From: Chloroflexota bacterium
GTDB taxonomy: Bacteria; Chloroflexota; Anaerolineae; Anaerolineales; UBA4823
DNA: 5,069 nucleotides
Direction of reading: 5' to 3'
Assembly (NCBI GenBank): GCA_021849525.1
Contig: JAJZSS010000188.1
Span: forward strand, 1-5,069
Position numbers and translations under genes: made by a program. This document shows, piece after piece, positions 1 through 5,069 of the stretch. The stretch's first letter is position 1. Each line of letters opens with the position of its first letter. The notes beneath the pieces were generated by a model that saw nothing but the letters and a program-made list of their open reading frames with translations, was not told the DNA's origin and did not search any database.

Positions 1-13
1 TTGGAGGTAAACT

Positions 14-44
14 GCAGGTGGGGTGTTTCGTAAACCCCACCTGC
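14..44. terminator. Perfect inverted repeat upstream of sixA, possible terminator
   Basis: The arms GCAGGTGGGGT (14-24) and ACCCCACCTGC (34-44) pair perfectly over 11 base pairs around a 9-base loop. The stem is GC-rich and would be very stable in RNA. Neither side carries a proper T-run, so it is not a textbook intrinsic terminator. It lies 32 bases before the sixA start codon and could end transcription of a gene to the left of the window, act as an mRNA 5' structure, or be one copy of a dispersed palindromic repeat. The repeat is seen directly; its role is inference. Confidence 0.45.
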
Positions 45-75
45 CTGGTAATATGGGTCTGTAAGCGAGGTGGGC

Positions 76-588
76 ATGAAGAGGTTATTGATCTTACGCC
101 ATGCCAAATCGAGCTGGGACCATCCCGATCTGGCAGATATTGATCGTCCATTAAATAAGCGTGGCCTGCGCGATGCGCCGCGGATGGGACGGTGGATGAA
201 GCAGCAGAGTCTCATTCCGGATGTGATTGCCTCTTCGCCTGCCGAGCGTGCGAAAACGACAGCTCGCCTGGCTGCCGAAGCCTGCGGGTATCAACACCCC
301 ATCAAACAAGTAGGCGATTTTTACGGCGGCGGTCCAGAGGCTTATGTACACTGGCTGCAAGGCTTGCCGGAGGATAACCGGGTCGTACTGGTGGTGGGCC
401 ACAACCCGGATCTGGAGACGCTGCTGAACATCTTAACCGGGGAAGTAACCGCCCTGCCTACAGCAGCCCTGGCCGAGGTTGAGCTGAATGTGGGTCGCTG
501 GGCTGCTCTGGCGCGGTCGCCAGCCGGCAAATTGCTCCATCTTTGGTCGCCCAAAAACCTTCCCGAGGAATCGCCTCCCGGATCATGA
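76..588 (+). CDS. sixA: SixA-type phosphohistidine phosphatase (histidine phosphatase superfamily)
   Basis: A 170-residue cytoplasmic phosphatase that probably removes phosphate from histidine on a phosphorelay (HPt) or PTS-type protein, as SixA does in E. coli. The catalytic motif LRHAKSSW lies at residues 7-14, with H9 as the nucleophile and R8 beside it. RPLNKRG follows at 24-30. SSPAERAKTTA at 53-63 supplies the phosphate-binding arginine (R58), and VVGHNPDLE at 106-114 supplies the second active-site histidine (H109). Length and motif order fit the SixA branch (COG2062), where RHA in place of RHG is common. I chose ATG 76 because GAGGTG at 67-72 is a ribosome binding site just upstream. 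The alternative GTG at 70 lies inside that site and would add only two residues. The stop overlaps the next gene in an ATGA arrangement, which implies coupled translation. The real substrate is unknown, since no histidine kinase or PTS gene lies nearby. Confidence 0.93.
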   Translation: MKRLLILRHAKSSWDHPDLADIDRPLNKRGLRDAPRMGRWMKQQSLIPDVIASSPAERAKTTARLAAEACGYQHPIKQVGDFYGGGPEAYVHWLQGLPEDNRVVLVVGHNPDLETLLNILTGEVTALPTAALAEVELNVGRWAALARSPAGKLLHLWSPKNLPEESPPGS

Positions 589-1184
589 ATCTTCTTTATC
601 CTGTCCTGGTATTTTTGGGAGTTGTTTTGTGGGGTTTTGTTCATTCGTTGACAGCCTCTGTGTGGGCAAAGGCTCGCGCCGGGCAGCGGTGGGGGGCTGC
701 TGCCAGTCGTTATTATCGGTTAATCTACAATGTGTTCTCAGTGATAACCTTTCTGCCGGTGCTGGCTCTGGTTGTGCTTCTACCAGACCGACCCCTCTAT
801 ACGATCCCATCCCCGTGGTCAACCCTGATGCTGGCTGGGCAATTTCTGGCGCTGGTCGCCCTTATGGCTGGAATCCTGCACACCGACGTATGGCATTTTT
901 TAGGTTTTCGGCAGCTGGTTAGCGAATCGCCTGACTCGCCGCGCCTGGTCGTGAGCGGTTTTTATCGTTGGGTGCGCCATCCACTCTATACAGCAGGGCT
1001 GATTTTTATCTGGCTGCTGACCGAAATGACAGTCAACCGTCTGGCGCTAAATATTGGTTTGTCGCTCTATCTGGTGATTGGTGCACTTTATGAAGAACGC
1101 AAACTGGTATTGGAATTTGGACAGGCGTATCTGGAATACAGGGAGCGCACGCCGATGCTGATCCCCTGGCGCAAACCCGCTTGA
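585..1184 (+). CDS. Integral-membrane methyltransferase, isoprenylcysteine carboxyl methyltransferase/NnrU-like family
   Basis: A 199-residue membrane protein with about five hydrophobic segments, at roughly residues 3-24, 46-66, 78-98, 134-150 and 152-170. The C-terminal half carries the signature of the ICMT/PEMT/NnrU/MddA group: GFYRWVRHPLY at 125-135, EER at 170-172, FGQAYLEYRERTPMLIP at 178-194. In that group the RHP and EER motifs form the S-adenosylmethionine pocket, and HSLTAS near the N-terminus (20-25) resembles the start of NnrU/MddA proteins. The methyl acceptor cannot be read from sequence; candidates include thiols, lipids and other small hydrophobic molecules. ATG 585 is preferred over the upstream in-frame ATG 543, because it places the first helix right at the N-terminus and overlaps the sixA stop by 4 bases. 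GAGGAA at 565-570 is a distant ribosome binding site (14-base gap), so translation probably depends on ribosomes finishing sixA. The family call is firm; the specific activity is not. Confidence 0.85.
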   Translation: MNLLYPVLVFLGVVLWGFVHSLTASVWAKARAGQRWGAAASRYYRLIYNVFSVITFLPVLALVVLLPDRPLYTIPSPWSTLMLAGQFLALVALMAGILHTDVWHFLGFRQLVSESPDSPRLVVSGFYRWVRHPLYTAGLIFIWLLTEMTVNRLALNIGLSLYLVIGALYEERKLVLEFGQAYLEYRERTPMLIPWRKPA

Positions 1185-1275
1185 CCGATTGAACCTTCGC
1201 ACCCAGGTTTAACTGGCTGCGTTCATCCCAACCCTATCCTCGGTCTTCTGTTTTCACTGCTTCGTAAACACATCG

Positions 1276-3732
1276 ATGCCGCTCTTCTGGTTGTCTATAT
1301 CGTTTCTGGCAGGGATCTTGCTGGCCGCGCTGCAACCCCTGGCAATTCAGGTCTGGCTGGCATTGGCCGGGCTGGCTTTTCTCTTAGCAGTCTTTTCCTG
1401 GCACATTTCTCTATTTTCATGGGAACACTGGGGCAGAGCCCTGGGGTGGCTTTTTGGCTGTCTTCCATTGTGGGGTGTGCGTGGAATCGTCAGTATTCGG
1501 AAAGCGATTGCACGCATGCGCATTGCAACTCCCTGGTTGCTGGTCGCTCTTTGCCTGGGCGGGGCGCGCTACCAGGCTGCGCAGCCCTCGATAAGCCCCA
1601 ACGACCTGGCATTTTATAACGAAACAAAAGCATCTATCGTTCTGGAAGGCTGGTTGGTGGAGCCTCCGGACCTGCGCGACCAGTATAGCCTCTTGCGATT
1701 CCAGGTGGACTGGATAAATGTGTCCGGTCAAGATCGGGAAATAGCTGTAGAGGGGCGGCTGCTGGTCCGATCTGACCCTGGTTTACGCTGGGAGTATGGC
1801 GATCGATTGCGCCTGGAGGGTTACCTGGTCGATCCGCCTGATCAGGAAGGTTTTTCCTATCGCCAGTATCTGGCGCGCCAGGGGATCTATGCGTATATGG
1901 CAACCGGCAATATCCTGCATGTGGGATCAGAGGAAGGTAGTAGCCTGATTGCGGCTGCCTATCATTTACGCCAGCGCGCTCTCGATCTGGTCTATACGTT
2001 TTGGCAGGACCCGGAAGCCTCGCTGCTGGCTGGCATCCTTTTAGGGGTGGAGACAGGGATTCCTGCGGACCTGGCAGCTGCCTTTCGAGATACGGGCACT
2101 GCCCATATTATCGCGATCAGTGGATCGAATATTGCGATCCTCGCCGGTTTTATTGCGCTGACCCTGGGGCGCTTATTGGATGCCCGCCGGCGCTTTTGGG
2201 TCGCCGGGTTGAGTACAATCCTGGTCCTGGGTTATGCTTTTCTGGTTGGTTGGGATGCCGCGGTAGTGCGCGCCGCCATCATGGGTGGCGTGGCGTTGTT
2301 CGCAGCTCCTTTTGGGCGCACGCCGAATGGCTTGAACAGCCTGGCTTTTGTGGCAGCGATCATGGCGCTGATTACTCCAACAATTCTTTGGGATGTCAGC
2401 TTCCAGCTTTCATTCATGGCGACGCTGGGCCTGGTATTATTCGCGGTTCCATTTTCAGAGACCTTTTCCCGGATGATAACCCGCTGGTGGGGGGAAGGCT
2501 GGGCGGCGCGTTTGACAGGCCCGATCGGGGAGTATGTGTTATTCACTATGGCGGCTCAATTGACCACCCTACCGGTAATCCTGGCGCAATTCGGGCGGCT
2601 TTCCGCCATCGGTCTGCTGGCTAATCCATTAATTCTGCCGGCTCAGCCGGTGGTCATGGCGAGCGGTGGTATGGCATTGCTGAGTGGCGTTCTTGTTCAA
2701 TCGCTTGGGCATTTTTTTGCCTGGTTCGCCTGGCCTTTCATGCGCTATACCATTGCGGTCGTTGAGCTGCTGGAGCGAGTGCCTGGTGCCGCCTGGAGCA
2801 CTGGCCCGATTTCGCCGGTTATTCTATTGGGCTATACTGCTCTGATTCTGGCAGCAGGCCTCTTCTGGGAGCCGCTAATTAACCTGCTCCGCCGGCTGGC
2901 TGATCTGCTGGGCGGCAAAGCAGCATCGGTGGGCTTGCTGACTCTGATTGTGCTGACATCCTTGGTCTGGCGGTCAGCACTCCGTGCGCCAGATGAGCGC
3001 CTGCACCTCACATTGTTGGATACTGGGGGTGGAGAAGCGCTCTTGATCCAGACACGCACCGGTCGGCATATACTGATTAACGGCGGGGCGCGTGCCAGCC
3101 AGCTTTCGTCCGAATTAGGTCGGCGCCTGCCATTAATTAACCGGCGTCTCGACTGGCTGGTGGTGAGTGGCACACGCGACGAACAAATCGGGGCACTGCC
3201 GGTAACCATTGTACGCTATCCGCCTGGCGCAGTCTTATGGGCGGGGCCAACTGCCGGCAGCGCCAGCGCCCGCACGCTTTACCGCCAGCTGGGAGAGGAT
3301 CAGCTGGAATTGATTGAACCTCAGGTAGGTCAGGCGCTGGATCTGGGAGATGGGGCGCGCCTGGAATTTCTGGTGATTACCACCCGTGGTGCGGTTTTTC
3401 TGCTGGAATGGAAGGAATTCCGAGCGCTTCTTCCCGTCGGGATAGATTTCAATGCTCTGGAAGCGCTCCTTGCTCGCCAGGATCTGGCTCCGCTGAGTGC
3501 TCTGTTGCTGCCAGATAATGGGTACGCGCCTTTGAATCCACCCGAGTTATTTACCACCTTGCAGCCACAGGTAGTCTTGCTCAGCGTTACTGCGGGAAAT
3601 CGCGAAGAATTGCCTTCTCCAGAGACGCTTAAAGCGTTGCAGGGCTTCACTCTACTGCGCACCGATCAGAATGGTTGGATTGAGTTGATGACGGATGGAA
3701 ACCAGATGTGGGTTGAAGTTGAGAAAAAATAA
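1276..3732 (+). CDS. comEC: ComEC/Rec2 competence DNA-uptake channel with degenerate metallo-beta-lactamase-like domain
   Basis: An 818-residue polytopic membrane protein, full length for ComEC, which moves single-stranded DNA across the inner membrane during natural transformation. N-terminal membrane segments (about 3-100) are followed by the soluble OB-like DUF4131 region (about 110-218, with YGDRLRLEGYL at 174-184). The Competence domain runs from about 240 to 570: GIP 261-263, TGTAHIIAISGSNIAIL at 273-289, WDVSFQLSFMATLGL from 372, and TTLP...FGRLS...LLANP at 430-451. A beta-lactamase-fold domain fills 576-815. In that domain the family's H-x-(H/D)-x-D-H site is SGTRDEQ (631-637), the early D-x-GQGD becomes DTGGGE (582-587), LIDGG becomes LINGG (600-604), and the later HHG becomes DNG (747-749). 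Metal binding is therefore probably lost although the frame is intact. ATG 1276 matches the usual ComEC N-terminus (MPLFWLS); no clear ribosome binding site precedes it. No comEA or comF is visible nearby. Confidence 0.95.
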   Translation: MPLFWLSISFLAGILLAALQPLAIQVWLALAGLAFLLAVFSWHISLFSWEHWGRALGWLFGCLPLWGVRGIVSIRKAIARMRIATPWLLVALCLGGARYQAAQPSISPNDLAFYNETKASIVLEGWLVEPPDLRDQYSLLRFQVDWINVSGQDREIAVEGRLLVRSDPGLRWEYGDRLRLEGYLVDPPDQEGFSYRQYLARQGIYAYMATGNILHVGSEEGSSLIAAAYHLRQRALDLVYTFWQDPEASLLAGILLGVETGIPADLAAAFRDTGTAHIIAISGSNIAILAGFIALTLGRLLDARRRFWVAGLSTILVLGYAFLVGWDAAVVRAAIMGGVALFAAPFGRTPNGLNSLAFVAAIMALITPTILWDVSFQLSFMATLGLVLFAVPFSETFSRMITRWWGEGWAARLTGPIGEYVLFTMAAQLTTLPVILAQFGRLSAIGLLANPLILPAQPVVMASGGMALLSGVLVQSLGHFFAWFAWPFMRYTIAVVELLERVPGAAWSTGPISPVILLGYTALILAAGLFWEPLINLLRRLADLLGGKAASVGLLTLIVLTSLVWRSALRAPDERLHLTLLDTGGGEALLIQTRTGRHILINGGARASQLSSELGRRLPLINRRLDWLVVSGTRDEQIGALPVTIVRYPPGAVLWAGPTAGSASARTLYRQLGEDQLELIEPQVGQALDLGDGARLEFLVITTRGAVFLLEWKEFRALLPVGIDFNALEALLARQDLAPLSALLLPDNGYAPLNPPELFTTLQPQVVLLSVTAGNREELPSPETLKALQGFTLLRTDQNGWIELMTDGNQMWVEVEKK

Positions 3733-3756
3733 GGCCAATATGGTCGATAAACTGCC

Positions 3757-3761
3757 AGGAG
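3757..3761 (+). promoter_or_regulatory. Ribosome binding site deciding the GNAT start
   Basis: AGGAG sits 5 bases before GTG 3767, a near-ideal spacing. The upstream in-frame ATG 3740 has only a weak AAGG (3731-3734), which overlaps the end of the comEC stop codon. The stronger site, together with the usual family N-terminus starting at the IRSA-type strand, favours GTG 3767. Confidence 0.6.
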
Positions 3762-3766
3762 ATACC

Positions 3767-4267
3767 GTGATCCGTTCTGCACTTCCATATGATGCGGAGA
3801 TCATCGCACATATCTATAATCACTACATTCTCAATACCGTAATCACATTTGAGGAACAGCCTGTAGCTGCTCAGGAAATTACCAGACGGATGGCTGATGT
3901 TTCTTCCGCACAATTACCCTGGCTGGTTGTCGAGTTATCAGGCAGGATTGTTGGATACGCTTATGCCTCCCCGTGGAAAGACCGTTCTGCTTACCGTTAC
4001 ACAGTCGAGAGCACGGTTTATCTTGATCCTGCCTTTCTGGGTGCCGGATTCGGATCGCAACTTTATGAGGCTTTATTGGCCGAACTACGCCTAAAAAAAG
4101 TGCATGGGGTGATTGGCAGCATTGCCTTGCCCAATGAAGCCAGCATCCGGCTCCATGAGAAGTTTGGATTTCGCAAAGTTGCCGAATTTAAAGAAATTGG
4201 CTATAAATTCGGACAGTGGGTGGATGTCGGATACTGGCAGTTGATCCTTAAGGGAATGGATGCGTAA
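3767..4267 (+). CDS. GNAT N-acetyltransferase, phosphinothricin/methionine sulfone acetyltransferase type
   Basis: A 166-residue cytoplasmic acetyltransferase that probably moves an acetyl group from acetyl-CoA to the amino group of a methionine-sulfone, methionine-sulfoximine or phosphinothricin-like compound. It aligns well with the Bar/PAT family: IYNHYI at 16-21, PWLVVE at 51-56, GYAYASPWKDRSAYR at 63-77, VESTVYLDP at 80-88, the CoA-binding loop LGAGFGSQLY at 91-100, IALPNEASIRLHEKFGF at 119-135, and KFGQWVDVGYWQL at 147-159. E81 and H130 correspond to E88 and H137 of Bar, so the active site looks intact. The start is GTG 3767 by ribosome binding site and family length; ATG 3740 would give 175 residues, and ATG 3695 would overlap comEC. 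The gene begins 34 bases after comEC and may share its transcript. Its GC content (roughly 38-50% in 60-base samples) is below that of comEC. The exact substrate is not certain; in many bacteria such genes detoxify methionine analogues. Confidence 0.92.
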   Translation: MIRSALPYDAEIIAHIYNHYILNTVITFEEQPVAAQEITRRMADVSSAQLPWLVVELSGRIVGYAYASPWKDRSAYRYTVESTVYLDPAFLGAGFGSQLYEALLAELRLKKVHGVIGSIALPNEASIRLHEKFGFRKVAEFKEIGYKFGQWVDVGYWQLILKGMDA

Positions 4268-4391
4268 CCTGCGCAATATTCTGCTTAAAACATTCCATTC
4301 TCGTTTGGTGATATCTGGGGTACTTCTTGCGCTGCTTCCCATTCCTCGATTCTCCCTCTATCATCCCATCGGGGTTACCAGCTGGAAGTAA
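4260..4391 (+). CDS. Possible 43-residue coupled small ORF or truncated membrane-protein remnant
   Basis: An ATG at 4260 overlaps the last 8 bases of the acetyltransferase gene. It is preceded by AAGGGA (4250-4255, 4-base gap), a good ribosome binding site. The 43-codon product begins MRNLRNILLK, has further basic residues up to R15, then a hydrophobic stretch RLVISGVLLALLPI (15-28). This is the pattern of an N-terminal membrane anchor, as in sensor kinases or chemoreceptors. After that the frame runs into the antisense of the VOC gene 3' end and stops at 4391, so the last ten or so residues are probably not natural. Two readings fit: a small membrane peptide, or the stump of a longer downstream gene whose remainder was lost when the - strand VOC segment came to lie here. 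No product is recognised and chance is not excluded. Confidence 0.33.
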   Translation: MRNLRNILLKTFHSRLVISGVLLALLPIPRFSLYHPIGVTSWK

Positions 4392-4720
4392 TTTCCATCC
4401 GGATCAGCCAGGGTTGCAATCCATCCACCCCCCATTTCGTATGGTTCCTTTATGACCACACCTCCAAGGGCTTTAATTCGCTCAAATTCCTCTTTGACCT
4501 GTGGAGTTTCAAAATTAAACATGATCCGTCCCGGATCCTTTGTGCGACCGACCATTTCGGAGTGATCTAAAACGGATAAATTGGCTGCCCCCGCTTGCCA
4601 GCCATAGAAACCATATTCTTCGTCAACCATACCTGCTGGTTGTCCGAGAACTTTTTCATAGAAAGCTGCCAGGACTTTGGGCTGCTTCGTTCCAATCATG
4701 ACCGAGTTCAGGTTAAGCAT
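4361..4720 (-). CDS. Glyoxalase-fold VOC superfamily protein
   Basis: A 119-residue single-domain cytoplasmic protein of the vicinal oxygen chelate (glyoxalase/bleomycin resistance) superfamily. Two beta-alpha-beta-beta-beta modules can be followed: LNSVMIGTKQPKVLAAFYEKVLG (residues 4-26) with GWQAG (40-44), then RIMFNFETPQVKEEFERIKALG (65-86) with EPYE (92-95), and the typical ending WIATLADPDGNYFQLVTP (100-117). The position that is often a metal-binding glutamate at the end of DPDGN-x-x-E is Q113 here, so classical metal chemistry may be absent. The substrate cannot be told. ATG 4720 is supported by AAAGGA on the - strand (4730-4735, 9-base gap). The gene is convergent with the acetyltransferase, with 93 bases between the two stops, and no obvious terminator lies between them. 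Confidence 0.9.
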   Translation of the reverse strand: MLNLNSVMIGTKQPKVLAAFYEKVLGQPAGMVDEEYGFYGWQAGAANLSVLDHSEMVGRTKDPGRIMFNFETPQVKEEFERIKALGGVVIKEPYEMGGGWIATLADPDGNYFQLVTPMG

Positions 4721-4944
4721 GCTAAACGATCCTTTCTGCCAGCGTAGCGACTGAATTTATTGGGTTGCTAATTACACGGCTACCGAATTGGCGGACATTC
4801 TTTCATAACTATAAAAACTAAATTATATCTAAATTGTCAGATAATACGATTCAGTTGCCGATAATTATCATTGAGCCTTCCAACAGAAAGTTCACATCCA
4901 TTTCCGAATTGTCTGCCTGACGGATACCAAAAAAAGCTAATAAT
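4721..4944. other. AT-rich intergenic region upstream of the VOC gene
   Basis: About 220 bases without a convincing gene. By hand count, 4801-4880 is only about 26% GC, far below the neighbouring genes. It must hold the promoter of the - strand VOC gene. A perfect TATAAT is present on the - strand at 4822-4827, about 100 bases before the start codon, but no good -35 box sits at the right distance; CTGACA (4835-4840, - strand) is too close. GATAAT occurs at 4840-4845 and again at 4860-4865, where it is part of the perfect palindrome GATAATTATC (4860-4869). Short open frames here look like chance. Confidence 0.5.
4822..4827 (-). promoter_or_regulatory. Candidate -10 element for the VOC gene
   Basis: The - strand reads TATAAT, an exact match to the sigma-70-type -10 consensus, in the AT-rich region before the VOC gene. 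No matching -35 hexamer is found 16-18 bases upstream and there is no TGn extension, so this is only a candidate. In such AT-rich DNA a chance match is quite possible. Confidence 0.25.
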
Positions 4945-4979
4945 AAAGAGCGATGGAAACGCAAGTCCCATCGCTCTTT
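4945..4979 (-). terminator. Intrinsic terminator of the gene entering from the right edge
   Basis: AAAGAGCGATGG (4945-4956) pairs perfectly with CCATCGCTCTTT (4968-4979), a 12-base-pair stem. The loop holds an extra AC/GT pair closing a four-base loop, GCAA on the + strand (4961-4964). On the - strand the stem is followed by TTTATTATTAGC and then seven Ts (4929-4944 region), while on the + strand no T-run follows. It begins 23 bases after the TAA of the partial - strand gene, which is the expected position for a Rho-independent terminator. It should also insulate the VOC gene from read-through. Confidence 0.75.
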
Positions 4980-5002
4980 GGAAATGAGAAGAGGTTTACT
5001 GA

Positions 5003-5069
5003 TTAGTTAATCGGGCAGCCAAGCTCATTTGCCTGCACCAGGGGATCAGCGAACCCGCCCTGGACGAAG
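5003..5069 (-). CDS. C-terminal end of an unrecognised protein (partial at window edge)
   Basis: On the - strand a frame is open from the right edge for 21 codons and ends at TAA (5003-5005), with the last residues NELGCPIN. The strong terminator just beyond it (4945-4979) supports this being the true end of a gene that starts outside the window. The visible part contains GGFADPLVQAN and one cysteine near the end. This is too short to assign a family, and no function is proposed. Confidence 0.6.
   Translation of the reverse strand, partial: FVQGGFADPLVQANELGCPIN

Noticed and set aside
1..33. Open frame from the left edge as the end of an upstream gene
   Set aside because: It is only 10 codons and runs into the hairpin. 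Another frame stops at 8-10. The upstream gene's true end cannot be chosen from this.
1181..1217. TTGACC (1181-1186) or TTGAAC (1189-1194) as a -35 box for a comEC promoter
   Set aside because: No -10-like hexamer lies 16-18 bases downstream of either. The 91-base gap may hold a promoter but none can be shown.
27..1269. The 9-mer TTCGTAAAC occurs in the hairpin region at 27-35 and again before comEC at 1261-1269
   Set aside because: The match stops at 9 bases and the second copy has no paired arm. Some 9-base repeats are expected by chance in 5 kb.
2001..2624. A 207-codon + strand open frame inside comEC
   Set aside because: It overlaps comEC completely in another frame, its translation is rich in Gly, Arg, Cys and Trp with no recognisable domain, and comEC is certain here. 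It is a shadow of GC-rich coding sequence.
4271..4332. GCGCAA and TTGCGC as arms of a terminator between the convergent genes
   Set aside because: The arms are only 6 bases with a loop of about 50 bases and no T-run, too weak for a terminator.
4783..4911. The 8-base direct repeat CCGAATTG at 4783-4790 and 4904-4911, as possible target-site duplication
   Set aside because: There is no terminal inverted repeat or transposase between the copies, and an 8-base repeat at this distance can be chance.
4860..4979. Two overlapping open frames on the - strand running through the terminator hairpin, one with ATG near 4956
   Set aside because: They pass through the terminator, have no good ribosome binding site, and both frames are equally open. 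This looks like chance in AT-rich DNA.

Overview
This 5.07-kb window looks like an ordinary stretch of bacterial chromosome, read mainly on the + strand. It has moderate to high GC content in the first three genes and lower GC content toward the right. The gene content and protein sequence style would suit an environmental bacterium such as a member of the Chloroflexota (Anaerolineae-like). That placement is a weak inference, because no rRNA or other marker gene is present.

Layout, left to right. A perfect inverted repeat (14-44) precedes a SixA-type histidine phosphatase (76-588). The phosphatase stop overlaps by 4 bases the start of a small integral-membrane methyltransferase of the isoprenylcysteine carboxyl methyltransferase/NnrU type (585-1184), so the two are very likely translationally coupled. 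After a 91-base gap comes a full-length ComEC/Rec2 DNA-uptake channel gene (1276-3732). It is followed closely by a GNAT acetyltransferase of the phosphinothricin/methionine-sulfone type (start at GTG 3767 preferred). Overlapping the GNAT stop is a 43-codon ORF (4260-4391) with a good ribosome binding site and a basic-plus-hydrophobic N-terminus. It may be a small membrane peptide or the stump of a truncated membrane protein. On the - strand lie a glyoxalase-fold (VOC) protein (4361-4720) with an AT-rich upstream region, and the last 21 codons of an unrecognised gene that enters from the right edge (5003-5069) and ends at a clear intrinsic terminator (4945-4979).

How the genes relate. SixA and the methyltransferase form a tight two-gene unit. 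ComEC and the acetyltransferase are close enough to be co-transcribed, but they have no obvious functional link. No competence partner (comEA, comF or pilus genes) is visible. The VOC gene converges on the + strand genes.

The most notable observation is that the C-terminal metallo-beta-lactamase-like domain of ComEC is full length and in frame, yet every metal-binding motif expected in the family is replaced. This suggests a channel whose presumed nuclease domain is a pseudo-enzyme. The second lead is the small coupled ORF at 4260-4391. I see no CRISPR array, insertion sequence, tRNA, rRNA or phage gene here, and no convincing undescribed multi-gene system.
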